Assembly (NCBI RefSeq): GCF_009727155.1
Contig: NZ_WNWM01000002.1
Location: 2,480,001-2,544,000 of the forward strand
Source of the DNA: Pseudoduganella dura
GTDB taxonomy: Bacteria > Pseudomonadota > Gammaproteobacteria > Burkholderiales > Burkholderiaceae_D
Direction: 5' to 3'
DNA: 64,000 bases
The first letter of the stretch is position 1. Each line of letters opens with the position of its first letter. Positions 1-8,557 of this stretch are shown one piece after another. The position numbers were made by a program, and so were the translations under genes. The notes beneath the pieces are model-generated. The model was not told the DNA's origin. It saw only the letters and a list, made by a program, of their open reading frames with translations, and ran no database searches.

Positions 1-13
1 CCGAGGACAGACC

Positions 14-1666
14 ATGAACACACCACGCCATTCCACGCTTGCCCTTGCCGTTTCCATCGCGCTGACCCTGGCCGCCTGTGGCGGCAGCAGCAACCATAAC
101 GATACCGGCACCCCGATGCCGACGCCGACGCCGGGCGTGCCGGTGGCCCCGGGCGATGTCTTCGCCCTGACCGCCGGCAACAGGCTGATCTCGTTCAACC
201 GCGATACGCCGGCCACGGTGCGCACCACCGCCACGGTCTCCGGACTGCAGGGCGGCGAGAACCTGCTCGGCATCGATTACCGGCCGGCGGATGGCAAGCT
301 GTATGGCGTGGGTTCGACGGGCCGCCTGTATACGATCGACACCGAGAGCGGCATGGCAACGCTGAAATCGACGCTGGCGGCCGATGCGGCCGACACGACC
401 GCGCCATTCACGGCGCTGGCCGGCACGGACTTCGGCGTGGACTTCAACCCGGTCGCGGACCGGCTGCGCATCGTGAGCAACACGGGCCAGAGCCTGCGCA
501 TCAACGTCGACACCGGCGCCACGACCACGGATGGCGCGATCAACGGCGGCGCCGCGACGACGCAGGTCACCGCATCGGCCTATACGAATTCGTTCGCCGG
601 CACCGGCACCACCACGCTGTATGCGCTCGACACCGTCACCGACACGCTGTACATCCAGAATCCGCCGAACAACGGCACGCTGGCCACGCCGGCACCGCTG
701 GGCATCGACGCCGGCAGCGCCAACGGCTTCGACATCGATGCACGCACCAACATGGGCTACGTGATCGCCACCGTGGGCGGCGCGCGCAACCTGTACAGCA
801 TCAACCTGGCGGCGACCTCGAACGCGGCCACGCTGGTGGGCGCGGTGGGCGGCACGGAAGACATCCGCGGCATCGCGCTGCGCCCCGCCGCCGCGCCGGT
901 GGTGCACGGCCTGACCGACGACAACCGCCTGGTCGGCTTCAAGGTAACCACGCCGAACACGATCGACACCACCGTGGCCGTCACGGGCCTGGGCGGCGGC
1001 GAAACGCTGCTGGGCATCGATTACCGGCCGAAGGATGGCCTGCTGTATGGCATCACTTCCACGGCGCGCATCGTCACGATCGACCCCGCGACGGGCGTCG
1101 CCACCGCGAAGGCCACGCTGATGGCCGATGCCGCCGATACCACGGCGCCCTACACGGCGATTGCGGGCACCGCCTTCGCCGTGGACTTCAACCCGGTGGC
1201 GGACCGCCTGCGCGTGATCGGCAACGGGGGCCAGAGCCTGCGCATCAACGTGGACACGGGCGCGACGACGACCGACGGCGCCATCAACCGCGCCAGCGGC
1301 GCGGCCACGGTCACGGCCGCCGCGTACAACAACAGCATCGCCGGCGCGGCGACGACGATCCTGTACGACCTGGACAGCGCCACCGACGTGCTGGCGATGC
1401 AGACGCCGCCGAACGACGGTACGCTGGTGGATGTGGGCCGGCTGGGCGTGGATGCCGCCGGCGACGGCGGCTTCGATATCGCCGGCGGCGGCAACGGGCT
1501 GGTGCTGGCGGCGCTGCGCACGTCGGCCGGCGGCGCAAGCACGCTGTACCGGATCGATTTGCTGTCGGGCGCGGCGACGCCGGTCAATGGCGCGGCAACG
1601 CCGGCCACGTCGGTGATCGGCAATGGCATTCCGGGGCTGCGCGATATCGCCATCGCGATCAAGTAA
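14..1666 (+). CDS. DUF4394 domain lipoprotein, tandem duplicated
   Basis: A 550-residue exported lipoprotein of unknown function. The N-terminus is a type II signal peptide ending in a lipobox (LAAC, Cys about residue 22), followed by a short Gly/Ser/Thr/Pro linker. The rest is two copies of the same roughly 250-residue DUF4394 module (about 45-290 and 295-550). Both carry the series LLGIDYRP, TAPFTA or TAPYTA, VDFNPVADRLR and QSLRINVDTGATTTDGAIN, which suggests a beta-propeller-like fold. The start follows a GAGGACAG ribosome site. It converges on the anti-sigma/ECF pair; whether that pair controls it is unknown. Confidence 0.85.
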   Translation: MNTPRHSTLALAVSIALTLAACGGSSNHNDTGTPMPTPTPGVPVAPGDVFALTAGNRLISFNRDTPATVRTTATVSGLQGGENLLGIDYRPADGKLYGVGSTGRLYTIDTESGMATLKSTLAADAADTTAPFTALAGTDFGVDFNPVADRLRIVSNTGQSLRINVDTGATTTDGAINGGAATTQVTASAYTNSFAGTGTTTLYALDTVTDTLYIQNPPNNGTLATPAPLGIDAGSANGFDIDARTNMGYVIATVGGARNLYSINLAATSNAATLVGAVGGTEDIRGIALRPAAAPVVHGLTDDNRLVGFKVTTPNTIDTTVAVTGLGGGETLLGIDYRPKDGLLYGITSTARIVTIDPATGVATAKATLMADAADTTAPYTAIAGTAFAVDFNPVADRLRVIGNGGQSLRINVDTGATTTDGAINRASGAATVTAAAYNNSIAGAATTILYDLDSATDVLAMQTPPNDGTLVDVGRLGVDAAGDGGFDIAGGGNGLVLAALRTSAGGASTLYRIDLLSGAATPVNGAATPATSVIGNGIPGLRDIAIAIK

Positions 1667-1684
1667 GCAGCCCGCGGGCCGCGC

Positions 1685-2395
1685 CTACATCACCTTGACG
1701 GCGCGGCCGATGTACAGGATCGGTCCGGTCGGGCGGCCGATCGGCGAGCCCTGCTCCGGTTCCAGCGTGATCTCGAACAGCTGGTTCGGCTGCAGCGGCG
1801 GCAGTTTATCCAGGCGCACATTCACGGCCTTGCCCGGTGTGACGAGGCCCAGCGAGACCGGCCCCTTCCAGCCATCGGCCTTGGTCCACAGCTGCAGCGC
1901 GCGCTGCGCCGGCACGGCCGTCCTCACCAGCGGTTCGAGGCGGATCGTGTTCGAACCGGTGGCGCGGATCACCCAGCCCGGCGCCGCCGTCGAAGGCGTG
2001 GCCAGCACCACCATGTAGCCCGGTGCTTCCGGCGCCTGCATGCGCACGCCCACCACCACCGCCATGATCGCGGCGGCCGCGAACCCGCCGGCGGCCAGGC
2101 CGCGCCACAGGTCGAGCTTGTTCCACCAGCCGGTTTTCGGCGCCTGGCCGCGCGCAGGCGCCGCTGCCTGTGCCTGCACCGTGCTGCGTTCGATACGCTG
2201 CCACAGCGCCGCGGAAGGTTCGACCGGTCCGGCAAGGCTGGTCAGCGGCAGCAGCCGCTCTTCCCAGTACCGGACGGCGGTGCGCAATGCCGGGTCATCG
2301 GGCAGCGCCCGCTCGACCTCGCGCCGCCTGTCGGCCGACAGCGTGCCGAGCACGTATTCGCCGGCCAGTTCGTAAGGATCGCGGACCGGGCTCAT
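1685..2395 (-). CDS. anti-sigma factor, RskA type
   Basis: A 236-residue membrane anti-sigma factor predicted to hold the adjacent ECF sigma factor inactive. The N-terminal cytoplasmic region starts MSPVRDPYELAGEYVLGTL, typical of RskA-like proteins lacking a Cys/His zinc motif. One membrane helix lies near residues 90-110 and the periplasmic remainder is the RskA C-terminal domain. The start is set by a four-base ATGA overlap with the sigma gene stop at 2392-2395, implying translational coupling; an upstream in-frame start at 2437 would lie inside the sigma gene. The inducing signal is not visible from sequence. Confidence 0.85.
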   Translation of the reverse strand: MSPVRDPYELAGEYVLGTLSADRRREVERALPDDPALRTAVRYWEERLLPLTSLAGPVEPSAALWQRIERSTVQAQAAAPARGQAPKTGWWNKLDLWRGLAAGGFAAAAIMAVVVGVRMQAPEAPGYMVVLATPSTAAPGWVIRATGSNTIRLEPLVRTAVPAQRALQLWTKADGWKGPVSLGLVTPGKAVNVRLDKLPPLQPNQLFEITLEPEQGSPIGRPTGPILYIGRAVKVM

Positions 2396-2949
2396 ACCAT
2401 GCACTCCCGCAGAGCGCTCAGGCCGCGCTTGATCCATGCCTTGACGGTGCCCAGCGGCGACTTCAGCCGCTCGGCGATTTCACTGTGCGAGCAGCCATCC
2501 ACATAGGCATACAGGATGCTGTTGCGCTTGGCGGCATCGAGCTGGGTCAGGCAGTGCTCCAGCCGGCCGAGATCCTGCCGCAGCTCGAACGCATCGGCGA
2601 TCGAAGCCGCGCCATCGGCATCGAGCGCTTCCAGCGTTTCCTCGTCGTCGACCAGTACTTCACGCGAGCCGCTGCGGATCGCGTCGAGCGCCTGGTAGCG
2701 CACGATCGTGTAGATCCAGCCGCGGCCCGCGCCACGCGCCGCATCGAAGGTGCCGGCTTTCGTCCAGATGCTGACGAAGGCATCGTGCACCACGTCTTCC
2801 GCGGCCTGCCGGTCGCGCACGATGCGCAGCGCCACGCCCAGCAGCCGCGGCGCCTCCTGGTCGTACAGGTTGCGCAGCGCCTGCCGGTCGCCGCGCGCAC
2901 AGGCGCGCAGCGCGGCTTCGTAGTCGAATTGGTCGGATGCGATGGGCAC
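2392..2949 (-). CDS. ECF RNA polymerase sigma factor (sigma-70 family)
   Basis: A 185-residue extracytoplasmic-function sigma factor, SigK-like. Region 2 is at about residues 15-90 (ALRNLYDQEAPRLLGVALRI, AEDVVHDAFVSIWTKA, GWIYTIVRYQALDAIRS). Region 4 with its helix-turn-helix is at about 125-180 (HCLTQLDAAKRNSILYAYVD, EIAERLKSPLGTVKAWIKRG). The best start is GTG at 2949; no good ATG alternative was seen. It is co-transcribed with the overlapping anti-sigma gene. Target promoters cannot be named; the DUF4394 gene and the PEP-CTERM gene flank the pair. Confidence 0.88.
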   Translation of the reverse strand: MPIASDQFDYEAALRACARGDRQALRNLYDQEAPRLLGVALRIVRDRQAAEDVVHDAFVSIWTKAGTFDAARGAGRGWIYTIVRYQALDAIRSGSREVLVDDEETLEALDADGAASIADAFELRQDLGRLEHCLTQLDAAKRNSILYAYVDGCSHSEIAERLKSPLGTVKAWIKRGLSALRECMV

Positions 2950-3163
2950 GGTAGTCCGTCGTCAGGTGGCGGGCGAACCATGGCCCGGGTGTGGGCGATT
3001 ATATATGGATGAGGCAGGCCGGTGCGCACTCAACCGGATTCGACTACCTATCCGATAGTAATTGTCGGAAACCTTTACAAGGAGACCTGAAGTTACAGCA
3101 CCCGTAAAAATGCATTGTCGATTTATTGAGAAAGATCAATCCGTTAGCGCTTACCCATTGAAT

Positions 3164-3178
3164 TGGCACATGTCTTGC
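3164..3178 (+). promoter_or_regulatory. sigma-54 (-24/-12) promoter of the PEP-CTERM gene
   Basis: The sequence TGGCACATGTCTTGC has the GG (3165-3166) and GC (3177-3178) doublets of a sigma-54 promoter separated by exactly 10 bases, matching TGGCAC-N5-TTGC. Transcription would begin near 3190, about 38 bases before the start codon. An imperfect dyad CCGAT-N7-GTCGG at 3052-3068 is a possible activator site. rpoN itself is encoded at 50139-51614. The rest of 2950-3227 shows no other gene. Confidence 0.75.
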
Positions 3179-3227
3179 CTAGTGCTGCCCTGGGTGTCCT
3201 GATTGTTCAACGATAAATGGAGTAACA

Positions 3228-3959
3228 ATGCACAAGTTCAAGAAAATAGTCGTGGCTGCTGCCATGACCATCGCGGCCAGCGCCACGGCGGCCCCGATCA
3301 CCGTCGGCGGTGTAACGTGGGATCCGGATTATCCTCTCGATTTCGCCTCCTCGTCCGTGCAACTGCATCAGTTCGTCGCACCGGACGGCTCCGTCAGCGG
3401 CTTCGGGATCGTGTCGACGATGAACGGCTATTCGCAAGACCAGTTCTGCCCGGGATGCGAGCTGACAATCGTCTACGGCGGCTATAACTTGATCGGTTCG
3501 GCTGGCAATACCAACCTGTTCACCGGCGGGTACATCAACATCTACCGCAATGACGGCCCTTCGACGATCGATCCCAACGACCCATTGACAATGAATGCGG
3601 GCAATACCGGCATTGGCGAACTCTGGCTCAGTCTCAGCGGCCATACCTACAACGGCACGACACTTCTCGGCACGCTCAACGCGCTGAATCCGCCCAATGG
3701 CAGCGGCCTGGGCCAGCTCGATGTCGCCGGCGGCGTGGCCGCGGCCTACTTCGACACGAACCAGCAAATCGACGGAGCGGACGTGGCGTTCTCGTCGAGT
3801 TTCACGCAACCGTATCCCGGTTCCAGCGGCATCGAACATATCGTAGGCACCGGCAACCTGTTCGGCCAGACCATCGTACCGGTCCCTGAACCCGGGTCGC
3901 TCGCGCTCATGGGACTGGGGCTGGCGGGACTGGCGGCAATGCGCCGCCGCAGGCAGTAA
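3228..3959 (+). CDS. PEP-CTERM sorting domain protein
   Basis: A 243-residue exported protein. A Sec signal peptide covers residues 1-22 (MHKFKKIVVAAAMTIAASATAA). The C-terminus is a classic PEP-CTERM tail: VPVPEPGS, a hydrophobic helix (LALMGLGLAGLAAM) and a basic end (RRRRQ). Such tails are cut by an exosortase (EpsH/XrtA type), normally tied to exopolysaccharide and biofilm matrix production. The middle part has no recognised domain; it is rich in Gly, Ser, Asn and Asp and carries a CPGC pair. The ribosome site is ATGGAGTAACA. The sigma-54 promoter just upstream fits the known pattern of PrsK/PrsR-controlled PEP-CTERM genes. No exosortase lies in the window. Confidence 0.9.
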   Translation: MHKFKKIVVAAAMTIAASATAAPITVGGVTWDPDYPLDFASSSVQLHQFVAPDGSVSGFGIVSTMNGYSQDQFCPGCELTIVYGGYNLIGSAGNTNLFTGGYINIYRNDGPSTIDPNDPLTMNAGNTGIGELWLSLSGHTYNGTTLLGTLNALNPPNGSGLGQLDVAGGVAAAYFDTNQQIDGADVAFSSSFTQPYPGSSGIEHIVGTGNLFGQTIVPVPEPGSLALMGLGLAGLAAMRRRRQ

Positions 3960-3962
3960 CGG

Positions 3963-3987
3963 GCGCCGGCGCGGAGAGCGCCGGCGC
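3963..3987. terminator. GC-rich hairpin between convergent genes
   Basis: A 10-bp stem (GCGCCGGCGC on both arms, 3963-3972 and 3978-3987) with loop GGAGA lies between the ends of the PEP-CTERM gene and the enoyl-CoA hydratase gene. There is no clear T-tract on either strand, so it may only stabilise 3' ends. Confidence 0.5.
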
Positions 3988-3998
3988 GGGGCCGGATT

Positions 3999-4778
3999 TC
4001 AGGCGAACTTCGTGAAGTCCGGCTTGCGCTTTTCAAAGAAGGCCGTGAAGGCTTCATTCGCCTCGGCGCCCTGCAGCATCTCGAAGAACAGCTTGCTCTC
4101 CTCGGCGATGATCGCCTCCAGCTGCGCCTTGCGCGAAGCCGTCATCAGCCGCTTGGTGGTGCGGATCGACGCGGCCGGCAGCGCCACCAGCTTGGCGGCC
4201 TGCGCGCGGGCATGTTCCAGCACGTCGGCGGCCGGCAGCACCTTCGACACGATGCCCATGTCATATGCCTCCTGCGCGGTGAACGGCTCGCCCAGCATCA
4301 GCTTCTCGGCGGCGCGCGCGTGGCCGCCGGCCAGCGGCATCAGCAGCGACGAACCGAATTCCGGGCACAGGCCCAGCTGCGTGAACGGCACGGAGAACTT
4401 CGTGCCGTCGGCCGCGTAGACCAGGTCGCAGTGCATCAGCAGCGTGGTGCCGATGCCGATGGCCAGGCCGCTGACGGCGGCCACCACCGGCTTGGCCGAG
4501 CCGGACAGCGCGCGCATGAACTGGAACACCGGGCGGTCGCCGAACGCCACGCCGTCGTTGGCGCGGGTGGTCTTCATGAAATCTTCCAGGTCGTTGCCGG
4601 CCGTGAAGGCTTCCGGCTTGCCTGCCAGCAGGATCGCGCGCACTTCAGGGTCGTCCTGGGCGGCGTTGATCGCATCGGCCAGCGACTGGTACATGCTGGA
4701 GGTGATCGCGTTCTTGCGCTCGATACGGTTGAACTCAAGCGTGAGGATGCCGTTTGCCTTGGTGACTTCGATTGCCAT
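3999..4778 (-). CDS. enoyl-CoA hydratase
   Basis: A 259-residue crotonase-family enzyme predicted to hydrate trans-2-enoyl-CoA in beta-oxidation. It shows the oxyanion-hole regions around AGKPEAFTAGNDLEDFM (about 62-78) and AVSGLAIGIGTTLLMHCDLV (about 104-123), and FTQLGLCPEFGSSLLMP. The second catalytic position reads LCPEFGSS, as in isomerase-like crotonases, so exact chemistry (hydratase or delta3,delta2-isomerase) is uncertain. The start at 4778 has a good AAGGA site; a longer frame to 4883 lacks one. It is the last gene of the fad operon, 123 bp after the thiolase. Confidence 0.88.
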   Translation of the reverse strand: MAIEVTKANGILTLEFNRIERKNAITSSMYQSLADAINAAQDDPEVRAILLAGKPEAFTAGNDLEDFMKTTRANDGVAFGDRPVFQFMRALSGSAKPVVAAVSGLAIGIGTTLLMHCDLVYAADGTKFSVPFTQLGLCPEFGSSLLMPLAGGHARAAEKLMLGEPFTAQEAYDMGIVSKVLPAADVLEHARAQAAKLVALPAASIRTTKRLMTASRKAQLEAIIAEESKLFFEMLQGAEANEAFTAFFEKRKPDFTKFA

Positions 4779-4846
4779 GTCTGTTTTCCTTTGTTTCGAT
4801 GATGACGGCGCGATGAGGACTGTGCGATGACGGCGGCGCAATGATG

Positions 4847-4878
4847 AAGGGCGCCGGGATTGTGTCCGCGGCGCCCTT
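4847..4878. terminator. terminator-like hairpin between thiolase and hydratase genes
   Basis: A 10-bp stem (AAGGGCGCCG at 4847-4856, CGGCGCCCTT at 4869-4878) lies in the only large gap of the fad operon. The T-tract follows it on the plus strand, not on the operon strand, so for the operon it is more likely an RNA-processing or partial attenuation element. Confidence 0.4.
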
Positions 4879-4901
4879 TTCAATTCAGCCAGCCGTGTGG
4901 A

Positions 4902-6098
4902 TTACACGCGCTCGATGATCCCGGCCGCGCCCATGCCGGCACCCACGCACATCGTGACCATGCCGTACTTCAGGTTGTTGCGGCGCAGGGCGTGCACGAC
5001 GGTCGCGGCGCGGATGGCACCGGTTGCGCCGAGCGGATGGCCCAGCGCGATCGCGCCGCCCATCGGGTTCACCTTGCTCGTATCAAGATTCAGGTCGCGG
5101 ATCACGGCCAGCGCCTGCGCCGCGAACGCTTCGTTCAGTTCGATCCAGTCCAGCTGGTCCTGGGTGATGCCGGCGGCGGCCAGCGCCGCGGGAATCGCCA
5201 CCTTCGGGCCGATGCCCATGATTTCCGGCGGTACGCCGCGCACGGCGAACGACGAGAACTTGGCCAGCGGGGTCAGGTTGTGCTCGCGCAGGATCTTTTC
5301 GGAGACGACGATCAGCGCGCCGGCGCCGTCGGACATCTGCGACGACGTGGCGGCCGTCACGGTGCCCTTGGCGGCGAACACCGGCTTGAGCTTGCCCATC
5401 GATTCCATCGACGCATCGGCGCGCGGGCCTTCGTCGTTCTCGACCAGGCGTTTCGAGACCTTGATCTCGCCGGTGCGCAGGTCCGGCGTGCGGGTGACGG
5501 CTTCCACCGCGGTGATCTCGTCCCTGAACAGGCCGGCCTGCTGGGCGGCGATGGCGCGGCGGTGCGATTCCAGGCCGAACGCATCCTGGTCTTCGCGGGA
5601 GATCTTCCACTGCTTGGCCACGTTCTCGGCCGTCAGGCCCATGCCGTACGCCAGGCCCACGTTCTCGTCCCTGAACGTTTCCATATTAATGGAGGGGTGG
5701 TGGCCCATCATCGGCACCATCGACATCGATTCGACGCCGCCGGCGATCATCACATCGGCTTCGCCGACGCGGATGCGGTCCGCCGCCATCGCCAGCGCGG
5801 TGATGCCCGATGCGCAGTAGCGGTTGACGGTGACGCCGCCCACGGTGTTCGGCAGGCCGGCCAGCACCACGGCGTTACGGGCCACGTTGAAGCCCTGCTC
5901 CGCTTCCGGGAACGAGCAGCCGATGATCGCGTCGATGATCAGCGCCGGGTCCAGGTTCGGCACGGCGGCCATGGCGCCGCGGATCGCGTGCACCAGCAGG
6001 TCGTCCGGGCGGGTCTTGTTGAACACGCCGCGCGGCGCCTTGCCGATCGGGGTGCGGGTCGCGGCGACGATGTATGCGTCTTGAAGTTGTTTGCTCAT
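4902..6098 (-). CDS. fadA: acetyl-CoA acyltransferase (thiolase)
   Basis: A 398-residue thiolase that cleaves 3-ketoacyl-CoA to acetyl-CoA and a shortened acyl-CoA. The nucleophilic cysteine is Cys95 in VNRYCASGITAL. The GHP motif (IALGHPLGATGAIR) and the C-terminal CVGAGMGAAGIIERV supply the remaining active-site residues. Length is normal for FadA/AcaA-type thiolases. It lies 27 bp after the FadB-like gene and is co-transcribed with it, as expected for the two halves of a trifunctional complex. The symbol is by role; paralogues probably exist elsewhere in the genome. Confidence 0.92.
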   Translation of the reverse strand: MSKQLQDAYIVAATRTPIGKAPRGVFNKTRPDDLLVHAIRGAMAAVPNLDPALIIDAIIGCSFPEAEQGFNVARNAVVLAGLPNTVGGVTVNRYCASGITALAMAADRIRVGEADVMIAGGVESMSMVPMMGHHPSINMETFRDENVGLAYGMGLTAENVAKQWKISREDQDAFGLESHRRAIAAQQAGLFRDEITAVEAVTRTPDLRTGEIKVSKRLVENDEGPRADASMESMGKLKPVFAAKGTVTAATSSQMSDGAGALIVVSEKILREHNLTPLAKFSSFAVRGVPPEIMGIGPKVAIPAALAAAGITQDQLDWIELNEAFAAQALAVIRDLNLDTSKVNPMGGAIALGHPLGATGAIRAATVVHALRRNNLKYGMVTMCVGAGMGAAGIIERV

Positions 6099-6125
6099 GT
6101 CATTTTTCCTTGATGTAGCCGCGGT

Positions 6126-8540
6126 TTAGTTGCGCACCGGTTTGCCGGTCTGCAGCATGCCCATGATCCGCTCCTGCGATTTCGGGTTGTTCAGCAGCTC
6201 GAGGAATGCCTTGCGTTCCATGTCCAGCAGCCACTGCTCGCTGACCACGCTGCCCTGGTCGATGTCGCCGCCGCTCACGATCTCGGCGATCATGTCGCCC
6301 AGCTTGTAGTCGTGCGCGGAGATGAAGCCGCCGTCGCGCATGTTCACCAGCTGGCCGCGGATCGTGGCCCAGCCGTAGCGGCCGGTCACGGTCACCGGGC
6401 GCTGCAGCGGCGCGCGGTAGCCGGCATCGAACATCGAACGCGCGGTGACTTTCGCCACGTGCAGCAGTTCATACGGGTTGAAGACGATGATGTCGTCTTC
6501 CTTCAGGTAACCCATCGCCTTCGCTTCCAGCGCGGATTTCGACACGTTCGCGGTGGCCGCGTTCATGAAGCCCGTTTTCAGGAATTGCAGGATGTCGTTG
6601 CCCTTGGCTTCCTTGAAGGCGCGCACGGCCGCCTCTTTCAGGCCGCCGCCGGCCGGGATCAGGCCCACGCCCACTTCCACCAGGCCGATGTACGACTCGA
6701 TCGACGCCACGCGGCGCGATGCATGCAGCGCCAGCTCGCAGCCGCCGCCCAGTGCCAGGCCGGCCACCGCGGCAACGACAGGCACGTTCGAATACTTCAT
6801 CGCCATGAACGTGTTCTGCAGGTCGCGGATCAGCGGATCGAGCGCCTTGGCGCCACCGGCCATGAAGGCCGGCAGGGCCGACTGCAGGTCGGCGCCGGCG
6901 GAGAACGCGCCGCCTTCGGCCGCATCGGTACCCCAGATCACCAGGCCCTTGAAGTTCTTCTCGGCTTCGGCGAGACCGCGCTTCAGGCCGTCGATGACGC
7001 CCTGGCCGATCACGTGCATCTTGGTCTTCAGCGAGATCACCAGCACGTCGTCGCCGGCGTGCCACAGGCGCACGTCATTGTCTTCGAACACGGTGGTGCC
7101 GGCTTTCGACGGATCGGCATCGCCGGAGCCCAGTACCGGTGCGCGGAATGCCTGGCGTTCATAGACGGCCAGGTCCGAACGCGGCACGTAGCTGCCGGAC
7201 TTGGCGGAGTACGAACCTTCCGGCGTGTGCACGCCCTTCTCGATGACTTTTTCGTCGAACACCCAGGCCGGCAGCGGCGCATCGGTCAGCGCCTTGCCTT
7301 CTTCGATATCCTGCTTGACCCACTCGGCGATCTGCTTCCAGCCGGCGGCCTGCCACGTTTCGAACGGGCCCACTTTCCAGCCGAAGCCCCAGCGCATCGC
7401 GAAGTCCACGTCGCGCGCGTTGTCGGCGATCGTGTCCAGGTGATAGGCGATGTAGTGGAACGCGTCGCGGAAGATCGCCCACAGGAACTGGCCTTGCGGG
7501 TTGGTCGATTCGCGCAGCGCCTTGAACTTCTTGACCGGGTCCTTTTCCTTCAGGATGCGGGCGATGATGTCGGCGGCCTTGCCGCCGCCGGCCACGTATT
7601 CGCCGGTGGCCGTGTCCAGGCGCAGGATGTCCTTGCCCACTTTCTTGTAGAAGCCGCCGCCGGTCTTCTGGCCCAGCGCGCCCTTCTCGATCAGCTTCGC
7701 GAGAACGTCAGGCGTCTTGTACACGCCGAAGAACGGATCGTCTTTCAGGTTGTCCTGCATCGTCCTGATCACGTGGCCCATCGTGTCCAGGCCCACCACG
7801 TCCGCGGTGCGGAACGTGCCGGACTTGGCGCGTCCCAGCTTGGAACCGGTCAGGTCGTCGACCACGTCCACCGACAGGCCGAACTTCTCGGCTTCGTGGA
7901 TCGTGGCCAGCATGCCGAAGATGCCAACGCGGTTGGCGATGAAGTTCGGCGTGTCTTTCGCGCGAACCACGCCCTTGCCCAGCGCGGACGTCAGGAACGT
8001 TTCCAGCTGGTCCAGGATTTCCGGGCGCGTTGCCGCGGTCGGGATCAGTTCCACCAGGTGCATGTAGCGCGGCGGGTTGAAGAAGTGCACGCCGCAGAAG
8101 CGCGCCTTCAGTTCCGCGTCGAAGCCTTCGGCCAGCTGCTCGATCGGCAGGCCGGACGTGTTCGAGGCGAAGATCGCGTTGGCGCCGATGTGCGGAGCCA
8201 CTTTCTTGTACAGGTCGTGCTTCCAGTCCAGGCGCTCGGCGATCGCTTCGATGATCAGGTCGCAATCGGCCAGCTGGTCCAGGTTGTCTTCGTAGTTGGC
8301 CACCTGGATCAGCGACGCGTCTTCCTTGTCGCCCAGCGGTGCCGGCGACAGCTTTTTCAGGTTCTCGATGGCGCGCAGGACGATAGAATTCTTGCCTGGA
8401 CCGCCGGAGGCATGCTCCGGCTTGGCAGGCAGGTCGAACAGCACGACCTGCACCTTGGCGTTCACGCAGTGGGCGGCGATCTGCGCGCCCATCACGCCGG
8501 CGCCCAGAACGGCGACTTTTTTCACACTGAAGTTTGTCAT
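6126..8540 (-). CDS. 3-hydroxyacyl-CoA dehydrogenase/enoyl-CoA hydratase (FadB/FadN-like)
   Basis: An 804-residue bifunctional beta-oxidation enzyme. Domain order is dehydrogenase first: a Rossmann NAD site near residues 8-35 (VLGAGVMGAQIAAHCV), the hydroxyacyl-CoA dehydrogenase C-domain (ANRVGIFGML and onward), then a crotonase domain near 490-680 (GGAFSAGADL, VAGLALGGGCELALHASRR, VEVGVGLIPAGGG). This order resembles Bacillus FadN rather than E. coli FadB, where the hydratase comes first. It sits between the acyl-CoA dehydrogenase (17-bp gap) and the thiolase. Confidence 0.92.
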   Translation of the reverse strand: MTNFSVKKVAVLGAGVMGAQIAAHCVNAKVQVVLFDLPAKPEHASGGPGKNSIVLRAIENLKKLSPAPLGDKEDASLIQVANYEDNLDQLADCDLIIEAIAERLDWKHDLYKKVAPHIGANAIFASNTSGLPIEQLAEGFDAELKARFCGVHFFNPPRYMHLVELIPTAATRPEILDQLETFLTSALGKGVVRAKDTPNFIANRVGIFGMLATIHEAEKFGLSVDVVDDLTGSKLGRAKSGTFRTADVVGLDTMGHVIRTMQDNLKDDPFFGVYKTPDVLAKLIEKGALGQKTGGGFYKKVGKDILRLDTATGEYVAGGGKAADIIARILKEKDPVKKFKALRESTNPQGQFLWAIFRDAFHYIAYHLDTIADNARDVDFAMRWGFGWKVGPFETWQAAGWKQIAEWVKQDIEEGKALTDAPLPAWVFDEKVIEKGVHTPEGSYSAKSGSYVPRSDLAVYERQAFRAPVLGSGDADPSKAGTTVFEDNDVRLWHAGDDVLVISLKTKMHVIGQGVIDGLKRGLAEAEKNFKGLVIWGTDAAEGGAFSAGADLQSALPAFMAGGAKALDPLIRDLQNTFMAMKYSNVPVVAAVAGLALGGGCELALHASRRVASIESYIGLVEVGVGLIPAGGGLKEAAVRAFKEAKGNDILQFLKTGFMNAATANVSKSALEAKAMGYLKEDDIIVFNPYELLHVAKVTARSMFDAGYRAPLQRPVTVTGRYGWATIRGQLVNMRDGGFISAHDYKLGDMIAEIVSGGDIDQGSVVSEQWLLDMERKAFLELLNNPKSQERIMGMLQTGKPVRN

Positions 8541-8557
8541 TTCTATCCCTTGGTCTG

